Shown here piece after piece: positions 1 to 9,107 of a stretch of 26,799 nucleotides of DNA (position 1 is its first letter; each line of letters starts with the position of its first letter). The stretch comes from Chara braunii (taxonomy: Eukaryota; Streptophyta; Charophyceae; Charales; Characeae), in contig BFEA01000500.1 of NCBI GenBank assembly GCA_003427395.1, forward strand, positions 204,825 through 231,623, in the 5' to 3' direction. A program made the position numbers and the translations under genes. The notes beneath the pieces were generated by a model. It searched no databases, was not told where the DNA came from, and saw nothing but the letters and a program-made list of their open reading frames with translations.

Positions 1-1978
1 GGNGGGCCCTCGGAGGNGCAAGGGGATCGCATGCCANGCGTACCCGGCGTGCAGCTGTTGCGGAGCACTGCAAGGACGGGGCAGAAGCNTCCGCGCCCAG
101 GCGGTTGCAGCAGCCAGGGAAGAAGTGGCCCGGGGTGAATGACAGTGCCCGGGGAGCATATGGGGAGGGGTTCGCACGGAGAGGGGGGCAGCGCGCAAGG
201 TGTTCGCAGTAGTGGAGCGGTTGAGTGGCTCCCGTACCCGCGTGTGTGGTGGCGAGGAGAAGGAATGGATGAGCCGCGTGCAACGAGGACGCAACGGACA
301 GGGAGATCCGAGAGTTGACCTCGTAAATGCGAGCGCGCTCCAAACTCGGAACTGACAGGACTGAGACGCGGGCGCCACAGGCGCAAAGACGAGAGCGACG
401 GGTTGGGAAAGAAGCCGTAAGATGAGCGGACGGAGAATGAGAGAGGGAGAGGGAGTAAAGGCAGTGAGAAGAGAGGGCGATGGTGGGACGACACATGAGG
501 GAACGCGAGGAGGTGAGCTGCATTATACGGGCAGTTATAAGAAGAGAATGAGTGTAGCAGGGACGGGGTGGTCGAAGGCACACGAAAGTAAGTGTCCTAG
601 TTCCCCGGGTGCCCAAACCTGGTACGATGTGCGAACAGGTTCCGTTGGAATCTAGGTAGCGATCCGCCCGACATGCAGTCCGCCTGACGCGCGTCCCTCG
701 TAGCGAGACGGGCTTGGTGTTTCGACTCGCGTGCCCGAGATGGGGATGAGACCCGAGGAGGGGTGATAGACCTGGCGAAGAGGCGAGAAAGGCGGGAGGG
801 AAACTCAAAACGGGCTTAGCGAGCCGAGTTTCTGATCGTTGACGAGCATTTGCAAACAGCGCGAAGTGCGAGGACGATGAGTCTAGCGACAACGCTCGTT
901 GGTCGCGCAGCGATGGTTTGATAGAAGAGCGACTCATTTCCGGTGAGGTCGACATGCGCAACGTTCTGCTCATAATGCGGCGAGAGCTGCTCTACCAGAG
1001 ACGTTCGGAGACCCAAACACAACGAGAACCGAGTTAACAGAGCTTCCTTTTCATCGACAGAATCAGGACAGTTTTTCTAATAAGGGTGGCAACCGAGTCT
1101 CTAGATGACCACACCAGGCTTCTGACAACGAAAATGGTAACCCATGGCGGTTGATGAAGTATGCTTTTTTTCAAAGCGCAACTGAGTAACGGAGAGAAGA
1201 AGACTCGTGAGTCTTGTTTCAGTTGGACTGTCGGTAGTCCCGAGAAGGCGAGCCACAGATGAGTTCAAAGCACAAATCACTAGTTCTAAAAATTGGAGAG
1301 AGACTATTTCGGTGCGTGCCGGTCTTAGCAGTAAGTTGTGGGGGGGGGGACATTGACCGTACGTTGTTGTGAGCTCTCTGTGCGTGCAAAATGACAGACG
1401 CGTGCTGATTTGGCCCTTTTAATTTTCCTCGTCTCGTTGGTTGGCTGGGCCGCCAGGAAGAGGTAGTTCTGCTATCTGATACAAACTGGGCGCTGAAAGG
1501 GGAAGAGTGCAGTACGGGAACGATAGAGAGAGCCCTTTGGCGAATAATTTACTGGTTTAATTTCTTGTGAACGGTCATAGGGGAAGACACTGAGGGCTTG
1601 GGAACTACACGCGCTTGCAAGAGAGGGAAGAAGTGGGATTGGTGAAGTGACGTGAATGCACCCTATCACTAGGCTGTGAACGAGTGGGCATCGAGGGAAA
1701 TTTACGGGACATACGAGGAGAGAAAATTTCGTTGTCTATACTGTCATTGTGCAATTGTCTCTCCACTGGGTTTCGCCTCGAGTGTACATGACCAGAGGCG
1801 GTTAGTTCACCTGAGTGAAGGGGTGTGAGCATGAGCGTGGACGGGTGAGTGAGGTAAGAGAGAAGAGTGGATACGGGCTGTGTGAGTCAGTGGAGGAACC
1901 AATATTACGTGCTCGTGTGTATCTGACAATTGGCTGGCTCACCAGTCGTCAGCGAAGTCGGAACCCGTGTGAAATCTC
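1..1978. other. GC-rich leader, no gene recognised
   Basis: No reading frame here looks like a conserved protein. The short open frames are Arg/Gly/Ser-rich by composition and give no family motif. A run of nine or more G lies near 1338. The first 90 bases hold several Ns and are low quality. The stretch may be eroded repeat DNA. Confidence 0.5.
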
Positions 1979-2215
1979 TGTTGTTCTGTTGTGCCAGCCC
2001 GAACAATATTTGAATTAATCACTGTTCTATTGTGCCAGCCCGATCAACATTTGAATTAATCACTGTTCTGTCGTGCCAGCACGATCATCATTTGAATTGG
2101 TTACGAGATACTGATCTGTTGAGCCAGCTTGAACATCATTTCAATGATTTATGAAAGACTGCTTTGTTGTGCAAGCTCGACTTTTATCTGAATGACTAAT
2201 GGAAAGCGGCCACTG
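1979..2215 (+). repeat. Degenerate 41-48 bp tandem repeat
   Basis: About five to six units begin with ACTG/TGTTCTGTTGTGCCAGC and carry a following ATTTGAATT block. Starts are at about 1980, 2021, 2062, 2110 and 2158, with a weak one at 2212. The spacing is 41 bp for the first units and 48 to 54 bp later, where sequence identity also falls. Related GTTGTGCGGGCTC-type pieces recur around 2526-2580. Confidence 0.75.
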
Positions 2216-2659
2216 TACTAACTCAATCAACGCTCGAGCGTCTCTCAGGAAAGTTGCTACTGTACTAGCGTGCTCGTTTCTCGGATGATTCTGAAAACCG
2301 CAACAATTTAAGGCTAGGGATCATGGCAATCGAATAATTTATGAGAACTGCGGTTACACGAGCTCGCTAGTCGGTCTATCAGTCTTCCTTAAAACTGGCG
2401 GTTATCTGAAATTACCTATTCTTGTTGGGCGGATGAAGCCCGTAACAATGCGAACTTGTTGACGCTGGAAAAGACAATAAGCACTAGCCCATTGCTTAAT
2501 GTTGATGGTTGACGGTTCGATTAACTGTTGTGCGGGCTCACTCATCCGGCTGTTGACCTTTTGAACTCGCTGTTGCGTGGGCTCGTGGGGATACCCGGAA
2601 TAAAGAGAGTTCATGCAGAGAACATAACCGTACGTCCGACAACAGAACCCTGGTGGTCG

Positions 2660-2823
2660 CCGAGGACCTCGGAAGCGGGCGCGGCTGGTGACAGGCGCCG
2701 TTGCCCTTAGCTTCGGTGAACGGCAGGCGACCCCTCCCCGGGTTTTCCCCAGAATTTTTGCGCCGTTGCCGGGGAGGGGATTGCACCCCCAAGGCCGCGG
2801 CCTTCCCCAATTAACGGGGGTGC
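2660..2823. other. Cluster of strong palindromes
   Basis: Four perfect inverted repeats lie within 164 bases. CCGAGG-A-CCTCGG is at 2660-2672. CCCCTCCCCGG (2731-2741) pairs with CCGGGGAGGGG (2769-2779). GCACCCCC (2783-2790) pairs with GGGGGTGC (2816-2823). The last pair encloses the 14-bp palindrome AAGGCCGCGGCCTT (2791-2804). The block is GC-rich and sits just before a very AT-rich tract. It overlaps the primer-binding-site-like sequence, so it could be the folded leader of a retroelement RNA. That role is inferred. Confidence 0.7.
2759..2775 (+). promoter_or_regulatory. tRNA-Asp-type primer-binding-site-like sequence
   Basis: TGCGCCGTTGCCGGGGA differs from the primer-binding site complementary to the 3' end of plant tRNA-Asp (TGGCGCCGTTGCCGGGGA) only by one missing G. 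It is preceded by AATTTT, as in many plant Tat/Athila elements. A second, 12-base match (GGCGCCGTTGCC) lies at 2694-2705, directly after TGACA, a plausible LTR end. A 5' LTR would lie upstream, but its borders are not visible. No gag follows within 15 kb, so the link to the gag-pol at 20.7 kb is unproven. Confidence 0.55.
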
Positions 2824-3683
2824 GCGGGCAGATTACTCCAAGCACTAATTAGTTCCTTTTCTTGATTAGTTCTGTTTTTTATTATATTTTGAATGAGTTT
2901 TGTTTTTTTTACATATCTCATAATCTGCGCATTTTCTCGCAAAGAGTGCAGAGGACAAAGTTCGACGTCTCAACGAGGGGAACGTTATGAGACGTTTCTT
3001 GCTGAAATCTAACGGTCAGATTTCGAGAGAACGAATTTTCTTCGATAATCTAAATAATAATTTGGAATTTCCAGTTTTCTTTTTTTTAATTTTTGCAGAA
3101 AATTTGTGCGTTTTCTTGAGATAACCTCTTCTACCAAACCTGCTCAGTTTATTATTCCCGTCGTTTTGATACCTTGGACGGGGCAAACGGAGGTGGGTAG
3201 AGGCAAAAACGGTAAGTAACAGCAAAGAAAAAAGAAGTAAAACAAAAATTAAATATTTAATTTCTTTAAAAATTTCGGGTAAAATACCATAAAAATGGTT
3301 TACAAAAAAGTGTACCGTCAAAGTTTTTGCAAATTTTGAGTGAAGTTATCGGGAAAATTTTGGGACGGAACGAGTTCGGAGGAGAGCGTGCAGTTGCGCG
3401 AGAAGCTCCTAAAACCTTAGTTAGTTAAACCCTAATTAGGGGAAACCCTAGTTAGAGGAAGACTTATTCGGGGTTTTGGGGTGGATAACAACCTCGAAGA
3501 GGAAGGATGATATACAGAGAATATTTTGCCTTTTTAATTCTTCGGCTTTTTCCTTTTTGAAAAATTAAATTAAAAAAAAAATTAAAAATAACGAAAAAAA
3601 ATTAATTAAATTTTGTTTTATTGTTTTTTTAAATTCTGACGTCTTTCCGTTCGGGTTGTCGAGCTAGGGGCGGAAGCCCCGAA

Positions 3684-3733
3684 CCCCATCCCCACGGGGG
3701 GAGCGGAAATACTGCCCAATTTTCTAGAAAAAT
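3684..3733 (+). repeat. GC-island repeat, copy 1
   Basis: The unit is CCCCATCCCCACGGGGGGAG followed by a CGGAAATACTGCCCAATTTT-type stretch. It recurs at 3869-3917 (with GACGAAGTGCTGCCGAGTTTTT) and, without the CCCATCCCC head, at about 4601-4645 (GGGAGGCGAAGCGCTGCCGA). The CCCC-ACGG-GGGG core can form a short stem. Its function is unknown. Confidence 0.6.
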
Positions 3734-3868
3734 TGTAAAATATTTTAAATTAATTAGGAAATAATTAGAGAAAATACTCAAAAATTGGTTACAAATTAAT
3801 ATTTTCTTTTGATATTTTTTTCCTTTTGCTATACTCCTTCGGGGGCTATTTTGAGACCTTCGGCCACA

Positions 3869-3917
3869 CCCCATCCCCACGGGGGGAGACGAAGTGCTGC
3901 CGAGTTTTTCGGGGACC
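3869..3917 (+). repeat. GC-island repeat, copy 2
   Basis: This copy carries the same CCCCATCCCCACGGGGGGAG head as 3684-3733, then a GAAGTGCTGCCGAGTTTTTC tail that is shared with the block at about 4601-4645. The three copies sit in AT-rich or mixed sequence upstream of the first unrecognised ORF. Confidence 0.6.
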
Positions 3918-4421
3918 CTTGTGGTCAAGCAGTTTTGCCTAAGAACATATACAAGGGGCATGAGTGTATGTAAAATAAGAAAGAGGGTGTATCTTACGTA
4001 AGCGTAATTTTTGTAAATTAAATACAATTAAATACAGAAAATTCCTTAGGAAGGAAAAGGAGGAGGGAATTTGAGTAGAAAAGGTATAGGCCTGATCCCT
4101 TACCCCTCTAAAGGGTTGGGACCAGGGAAGGAAATTATCCCTTATTAAAATTTATTTATTTGGTACTTATACAGTAAAAATTCAAAATAAATAATTAGCG
4201 TTCAGCGGAAGGGGAGACGCACTTGCCACACTACTCTTTAGGGGAAGCCTTAAATGCCCCTAGGCAGAGGTCGAGGGCCAGTGGGTTTCTGAAGGTTAAA
4301 AGTATTTTTTATTAATTTAAATACGTTAAAATTTCTTAAAAATACTAAAATGGCTTAGAAAGATGGAGAAAGAAGGTGAAGGCCTTCCAATTTTGTTTCT
4401 TAGGTAGGGGATGACATTTGT

Positions 4422-4496
4422 ACCCCTGAGGGGTGACCGGAGCAGTCAGAGGCAGCGTTCCCTCGAATAGAGCACACACCTTCTATTCGAGGGAAC
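4422..4496. other. Two perfect hairpins, 13 nt and 40 nt
   Basis: ACCCCT-G-AGGGGT lies at 4422-4434. At 4457-4471, GTTCCCTCGAATAGA is followed by a 10-base loop (GCACACACCT) and its exact reverse complement at 4482-4496, giving a perfect 15-bp stem. Such a stem is unlikely by chance. There is no T-run after it, so it is not an obvious terminator. It lies about 215 bases upstream of the first unrecognised ORF. Confidence 0.85.
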
Positions 4497-4710
4497 TCGA
4501 CTATAGGGCATGTTGCCTTGTTTAGAGTCGGGACTCCGCCCTGAAGCACCATAGAGGAGCTTTGGATAGTTAGGAGATAGATCGACGACGTGATATCGGG
4601 GCTCCCAACGAAGGGAGGCGAAGCGCTGCCGAAATTTTCATAGGAACAAGAGCTTTCTTTCACCTTCTCTACCTGTCCCTCTTACTACGCACTCTCTAGC
4701 CATCAGTCGG

Positions 4711-5727
4711 ATGTGGCTGCGGGCGCAGGTGGAGGTCTATGAGGTCAGCAGCGCTTGGGACGTTGAGCCCCCTAAACTCATAGAAGGGGACCTGGTGGAG
4801 CTCACGATTCCCGCGCGCAGCGACCGATATGCTAACGGCCAGTTCACGTGGAGGTCCATAGTCTTGTCTGCGGGCGCGTGGCTTTGGACGCATAGAGAGC
4901 ACCGGCCTGGACAGGGAGTGGGCGTAGTGAGAACCTACTTGTACTTAGGACCGAACGCGGTCAAGGAGGCCGTGGTGGGGTTCGCGACGACTGGGACTAG
5001 CAGCGCGATTAGCAGGGCGTTACGCTACTTGAGGGACGAGGTAGCGGCCTTCCGAGCGGAGGACTCGAGCGACCTGTTGACCCTATTTCACGGACGCCCT
5101 CCTCTTGATATCACGGGCGAGCTGGTGGTAGCACGGGACGGGTTTTTCCCGTACAGCGTTAGGAGTCTGCGGGCGATAGTTCCGACGTTCGTAGTAGAGA
5201 GAGTCTTTTGAGGTATTGGTGGAGTGGTCGAGACATACCTAGCCTATCATGGTCTCAAGATCCTGGCGAGAAGGCCTGATGACCTCGACTACATCTATTA
5301 TTCGCTTGCGACCGGTGGGCCTCGTTAGGGGGATGAGAGGGTTCAACTTATAGAGCTGATCCGTTCGATAGACAACGAGTGGCCCCAGTCTCCGTGCGTT
5401 TGGGATTGGCTAGACCGTGAGCTCCGAGCAGGCCCCGAGTACGTGACCTGCATCGGGCGACTCTTCTAAGATAACTTGGGGAGCTCGTGGAGTGAGGACG
5501 CTGGGCGACCTCTGATAAACGGCCATCAGTTGGCGGAGTACTACCAGGCTATAGGACAGGCACCATACCGCGTCGAGGATGAGATTGACGATGAGGGTTG
5601 GGACCGAGACGACGACGAGGACGCCTGGGAGCCAGACTCGGTCGACCCAGAGAGTGAGGTTGACGAGGAGGAGATCGACATTACGGAAGCCCACTTCCCC
5701 AGGATAGGAGTAGCAGTTCGGGCATAG
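4711..5727 (+). pseudogene. Unknown protein family A, copy A (three in-frame stops)
   Basis: The function is not recognised. One reading frame of about 338 codons runs from ATG 4711 to TAG 5725-5727. It is broken by TGA 5209-5211, TAG 5326-5328 and TAA 5467-5469. Its translation matches the intact neighbour B along its length. Shared landmarks are a Trp-Ser/Arg-Ser segment before an LW pair, a FPY..R-LxAxxPxFV block just before the first stop, a QLIE-LIR helix, an AEYYQA motif, and a final Asp/Glu-rich tail (DDEGWDRDDDEDAWE). Continuous similarity across the stops shows this is a decayed gene and not several small ones. All three stops are compatible with C-to-T or G-to-A changes from CGA, CAG or CAA. 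It starts a same-strand ORF series, with B beginning 46 bases later. Confidence 0.7.
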
Positions 5728-5773
5728 GAGCGGGCTTAGCGTCAGATATCGGCCGATAGCGGAGAGCGTATCA

Positions 5774-6877
5774 ATGGTAGAGCAGGCTAGCGGGGTGGAG
5801 CTTGAGATCGGCGATGCCAGATGGCCTAGACCCCTAGGGACAGTAGCGTCAGGCAGGGTGGCGCTAGATCTGCCGGCCACAGGGGTTTCTGCGGATGCGA
5901 TAGAGAGTCGATGGTCATCGACGGTGCTGGTCCCAGACGTACACTTGTGGTCGTACGTCATCGAGACATTCGAGCCGGACAGTCAGGGGTGGAGACGACC
6001 TGGCTTGATGAGTATAGAGGTACTGGGGCACATTTACTACTCGTCGGAGGTGCTAGCTACGGTCTATTATCACGGCCTCGTACACGATCATTGGCGAGAG
6101 GAGCAGACCGCGAGGGCGATCTTACTGGCTAGAGCGGACTCCGCACGCGGCGAGGTAGAGCAGCTGCACGGGGGTGTTCGGAGAGTGACGACAACCTTCA
6201 GGATTGGAGGAGACTTCCCATATCCTAGCAGTCGACTGCATGCGACACTTCCGTGCTTCGTGGCAGAGGAGCTTTGGGGACTTAGGCGTCTGGGCGAGAT
6301 CTACTTTGCGGCTCTTGACTTGGACGGCCTCTGTCGAGGGCACACTGACAGGGATTGGGTGTTGTATGCGCAGTTTGTAGCAAGGCCGCTTGTAGGCGAG
6401 CGAGGACTCCAGCTGATTGAGTTCCTGCGGGCCATTGTACCTACCGGGAGCCCTGACCTATACTCTCTGTACCAGTCCCTAGCCTTCTGGATGGCAGTAG
6501 AGAGAGAGGCTTGGAGGCCTACAGATCATTTAGCTGGAGTAGGACAGCTGTTAGCCGAGACTCGTGAGGAGAGGCCGAGCCATCTCATCTTGATCGGGGA
6601 GGTTGAGGAGTATTACCGGCAGGCATATCCAGAGGCAGACGATCTTGTGTGGTATGATGAGGATCGGGATTGGGAGGAGTTCGATGACATAGACCCTTGG
6701 GATGACCAGGACGAGGGTTGGGGAGATCTGGCGCGAGTCGAGGGACAAGAGCAGGTAGGTGGAGAGGCGCCGCAGGAGGACGGCTGGGGGCATCTCCTTC
6801 AGGCCGAGGGACAGAAGGATATCCCATGGGGTCGGAGGGTAGATAAGGACACAAATGAGGATATGCCAGATGCATGA
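5774..6877 (+). CDS. Unknown protein family A, copy B (intact, 367 aa)
   Basis: This is the only full-length open copy of the A family. No known domain is recognised. There is no signal peptide and no clear membrane segment. Residues 1-170 look beta-rich, with RWSSTVLVPDVHLW at 46-59 and FPYPSSRLHATLPCFV at 148-163. Residues 170-285 look helical, including LQLIEFLRA at 212-220 and VEEYYRQAY at 277-285. Residues 288-318 form an acidic, Trp-rich tail (DDLVWYDEDRDWEEFDD and following). A short motif is then duplicated: EGWGDLARVEGQ at 314-325 and DGWGHLLQAEGQ at 336-347. Copies A and C are decayed relatives on either side. Being open while its neighbours are broken suggests it is the youngest copy or recently constrained. 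A role as an accessory protein of a Ty3-like element is inferred from position only. Confidence 0.65.
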   Translation: MVEQASGVELEIGDARWPRPLGTVASGRVALDLPATGVSADAIESRWSSTVLVPDVHLWSYVIETFEPDSQGWRRPGLMSIEVLGHIYYSSEVLATVYYHGLVHDHWREEQTARAILLARADSARGEVEQLHGGVRRVTTTFRIGGDFPYPSSRLHATLPCFVAEELWGLRRLGEIYFAALDLDGLCRGHTDRDWVLYAQFVARPLVGERGLQLIEFLRAIVPTGSPDLYSLYQSLAFWMAVEREAWRPTDHLAGVGQLLAETREERPSHLILIGEVEEYYRQAYPEADDLVWYDEDRDWEEFDDIDPWDDQDEGWGDLARVEGQEQVGGEAPQEDGWGHLLQAEGQKDIPWGRRVDKDTNEDMPDA

Positions 6878-6987
6878 GACGACTAGAGGCAGGACATATC
6901 CGAGCGAGGTTTAGATAAGAGAGTAGCAGAAAGACGGTAGGCAGACATCTTTAAGCGAGGCGAGACTGGCAGCAAGAGCAGGAAAGG

Positions 6988-7224
6988 ATGGCAGACTGGG
7001 ATATAATGAGAGTGACGCTTTCCCTACGACGAGATAGGACATGAGGCTGGGACGATGAAGTGTTGGGCAATGTTGAGCGATAGATCAGACTCATAACGGA
7101 GCATGCCCTGGAGATACGGAGAGGCCAGAGGTACGTCGAGTTCACTATCTACTTCCATGGAGCAGACGGGAGAGTGCACAACACCTACTCGGCCATAATG
7201 GACCTAAGTGGGAGAGTTGTTTGA
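6988..7224 (+). pseudogene. Unknown small protein family D, copy 1 (two stops)
   Basis: An ATG-initiated frame of 78 codons holds in-frame TGA 7042-7044 and TAG 7081-7083. Its second half (IRLITEHALEIRR, then YVEFTIYFHG) lines up with the intact ORF at 8055-8324 (RARDLIHEHRADVLARV, then YDVMIWSHG). Its start (IMRVTLSL) matches YTVTVLL there. The pattern reads strand, helix, strand. The function is unknown. It sits between A-type copies B and C, so A-type and D-type genes alternate. The TGA fits a decayed CGA and the TAG a decayed CAG. Confidence 0.55.
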
Positions 7225-7296
7225 GGAGTTAGCAGCCTCGAGTGATAGGGTGCGTCGGAGGGAGTAGAGTGCTACAGACCGAGAGCCGGAGGGGAG

Positions 7297-8051
7297 ATGA
7301 GGAGTGACTCAGTGGCCTGGCTAGCTTATGTTCTCTCACGAGAGTCTGAATCCTCTGGCATGAGGAAACTTGTGAGACCCAGAGAGACGACTGTTGGATA
7401 CGACATTCCTTTTCCTGTGGCGTTAGAGGGGACACGGCGTGTCCCGTTATGATACCTGGGAATGTGGCTCGCAGAGGGACTCTTCCTTTGGACAGTGATA
7501 CTGAGAGATGGTCGACCCGAGAGAACTCATGACGTAGAAGGGGTCGGACATCTGATAGCGGATAGAGCACACGATTTAGAGGTAGGACTGACGCTCGCTG
7601 GGGCAAGCAGGGTTTGGTTGAGGAGCGAGTTGTTAGCCAGAGTGATCGTTAATCCGCAACTGGCGAGACTCTCTGGAGGGAGGACGTATGGGAGATGCTT
7701 GGTATACGGTCCTCCGCATCCAACCCTCTACCCGAGAGAGGATTGTCGATTTAAACTTCCCGCCTTCGTGATAGGGCAGACCTATGGGAGTGTAGATCGT
7801 TTGAGTAGAGCAGTGGACCACACACTTTACGCGCTTTGGGAGGGCTTAATGCCCCGTTTCAGGGAAGTATACTACACCATTTGTATGAGGTGGGGACCGC
7901 CCAGCAGAGAGACGCTTACGATATCATAGACGTTACTTGTTGGGTGGACTGTATGAGGCCAGTCGATCTGATTAGGTACTGCAGGAGACGGGCGAAGATT
8001 GATTACGTGGGGCTAGAGGATGTGAGATTTTTCTTCGAGGTAGAAGCGTAA
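7297..8051 (+). pseudogene. Unknown protein family A, copy C (stop plus frameshift)
   Basis: The frame opens at ATG 7297, although an earlier start is possible. It meets TGA 7450-7452, continues in the same frame to about 7840, and then must shift frame to reach TAA 8049-8051. Matches to B and A are PVALEGTRRVP with B's VALDL region, MWLAEGLFLWTVI with VHLWSYVIE, and KLPAFVIGQTYG with TLPCFVAEELWG. After the shift, HHLYEVGTAQQRDAYDII matches A's YYSLATGGPR-stop-GDERVQLIEL. C has a Gln near the position of A's stop, which supports that stop being a decayed CAG. C lacks the long acidic tail. Its end lies 3 bases before the next ORF. Confidence 0.6.
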
Positions 8052-8054
8052 GGA

Positions 8055-8324
8055 ATGTCGGGGAGGACGGCCACAGAACAGCTGGTGAGCACAAGGTACA
8101 CTGTGACGGTACTTCTCCGAGCATACATAGACGAGGACTTGACAACGAGGGAGTGTCGACAACGAGCCAGGGATTTGATCCACGAGCATAGAGCTGATGT
8201 ACTGGCGCGGGTAACCTTCCAGACCTCGATTTCTTATGATGTGATGATATGGTCTCATGGTTATATGCACGCGGAGCACTTCCACGACAAGACGGTAGCG
8301 GAGGCTAGAGCGAGGGTGAGATGA
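8055..8324 (+). CDS. Unknown small protein family D, copy 2 (intact, 89 aa)
   Basis: This is a complete ORF starting MSG. It has a strand-like segment RYTVTVLLRAYIDED, a helix ECRQRARDLIHEHRADVLARV and a second strand region SYDVMIWSHGY. No known family is recognised, and no membrane segment or signal is seen. The start is chosen because ATG 8055 follows the stop of copy C by 3 bases and because the copy at 19600 also starts MSG. Relatives lie at 6988-7224 and 19600-19857, so this small protein repeatedly accompanies the large A-type ORFs and the gag-pol. It could be a compact accessory or binding protein, but nothing proves this. Confidence 0.6.
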   Translation: MSGRTATEQLVSTRYTVTVLLRAYIDEDLTTRECRQRARDLIHEHRADVLARVTFQTSISYDVMIWSHGYMHAEHFHDKTVAEARARVR

Positions 8325-8351
8325 TGAGGTGGAAAGATATGAGGACTTTGT

Positions 8352-8432
8352 ATGAAAGAGGAGAGTGAGCTAGTCGAAAGAGTGAGAGAGCGCTGGCGCG
8401 CGCGGCGGTCTCACACCCAGACGCAAAGTAAT
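8352..8432 (+). pseudogene. Truncated start of family E ORF
   Basis: An ATG frame 27 bases after the D-type stop encodes KEESELVERVRERWRARR and then turns into non-coding-like sequence. The motif EL-x-x-x-[VL]-R-E-x-W recurs in the frame at 19305-19582 (KELGNKLREIW), which also adjoins a D-type ORF. The break near 8420-8440 is where the ORF series stops and repeat-rich DNA begins. It is either a truncation point or an insertion boundary. Confidence 0.4.
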
Positions 8433-9072
8433 ATTTTTGGTGTTGGACCTCACGGTCGTGTCACGCAGGAGTTTCTTTTTGTCACTTTACTCGATACCAA
8501 CTCCGACCGTGCGCACGTGCCATATCTCTCGCGACTCCCTACGACAGGTTAGGGTCCCGCGAGGTACAACATACCTCCACCTGCGGGAGCTGTCCCCATC
8601 GCTTAGGTGGGTGTATCCCTGCTGAGCTACTGACCCACGTGCGAAGATTTTTACATGCAATCGCAGAGGTAGGCCAGTCGAGGGCGTTTTCTCAATCGTC
8701 GTAGCATAGGCATACGCACGGTAGAACGCCTTAAGACTTGACCCGTATGTCGAGTCCCGAGGAGCTAACTCTCAGGACCGACTATCTAATCAGGTCGTCT
8801 TCTCGGACAGTCTTCCATGCCAGGCTAACTATGGCAATGATTTTATGTCCCCTTTGTTGACGTTATAAAAATGTCAGAGTCAAGTCTTTAGTAATCTCTC
8901 ATTATTTTTCAAAAGAAGCCCCAAACAAATGACTTTCTAGGTGTCGACTGGCCTACGATCCCATTCACTAGTATATATATGTGAGACTCCGACGAAACAG
9001 TTTGTCACAGCCCCTCGTTTGTTGTCCTCTTCTCCCTCTCTGCCTACGATTTATCGGGCAGTTCTATTTGAC
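8433..9072. other. Noncoding, nothing recognised
   Basis: Mixed-composition sequence with no conserved frame, RNA gene or repeat that I can identify. It marks the change from the purine-rich ORF series to repeat-rich DNA. Confidence 0.5.
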
Positions 9073-9073
9073 G

Positions 9074-9106
<33 letters not shown>

Positions 9107-9107
9107 A
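9073..9107. repeat. (TA)n(TATG)n microsatellite
   Basis: An AT-dinucleotide run of about 11 units is followed by three TATG/TGTA units. The same tract makes a meaningless Tyr/Ile run in one frame. Confidence 0.9.

Larger units (their letters stand above)
2830..4420. other. AT-rich noncoding tract
   Basis: This tract has long A and T runs broken by GC islands and contains no coding frame with family features. It carries plant-telomere-like AAACCCTA units near 3427-3450 and two copies of a GC-rich repeat, listed separately. Part of it around 4100-4160 (GACCAG, then AATTATCCCTTA and TTATTTAT) resembles 25590-25650 downstream of pol. It could therefore be retroelement leader or LTR-derived DNA. 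Confidence 0.45.
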
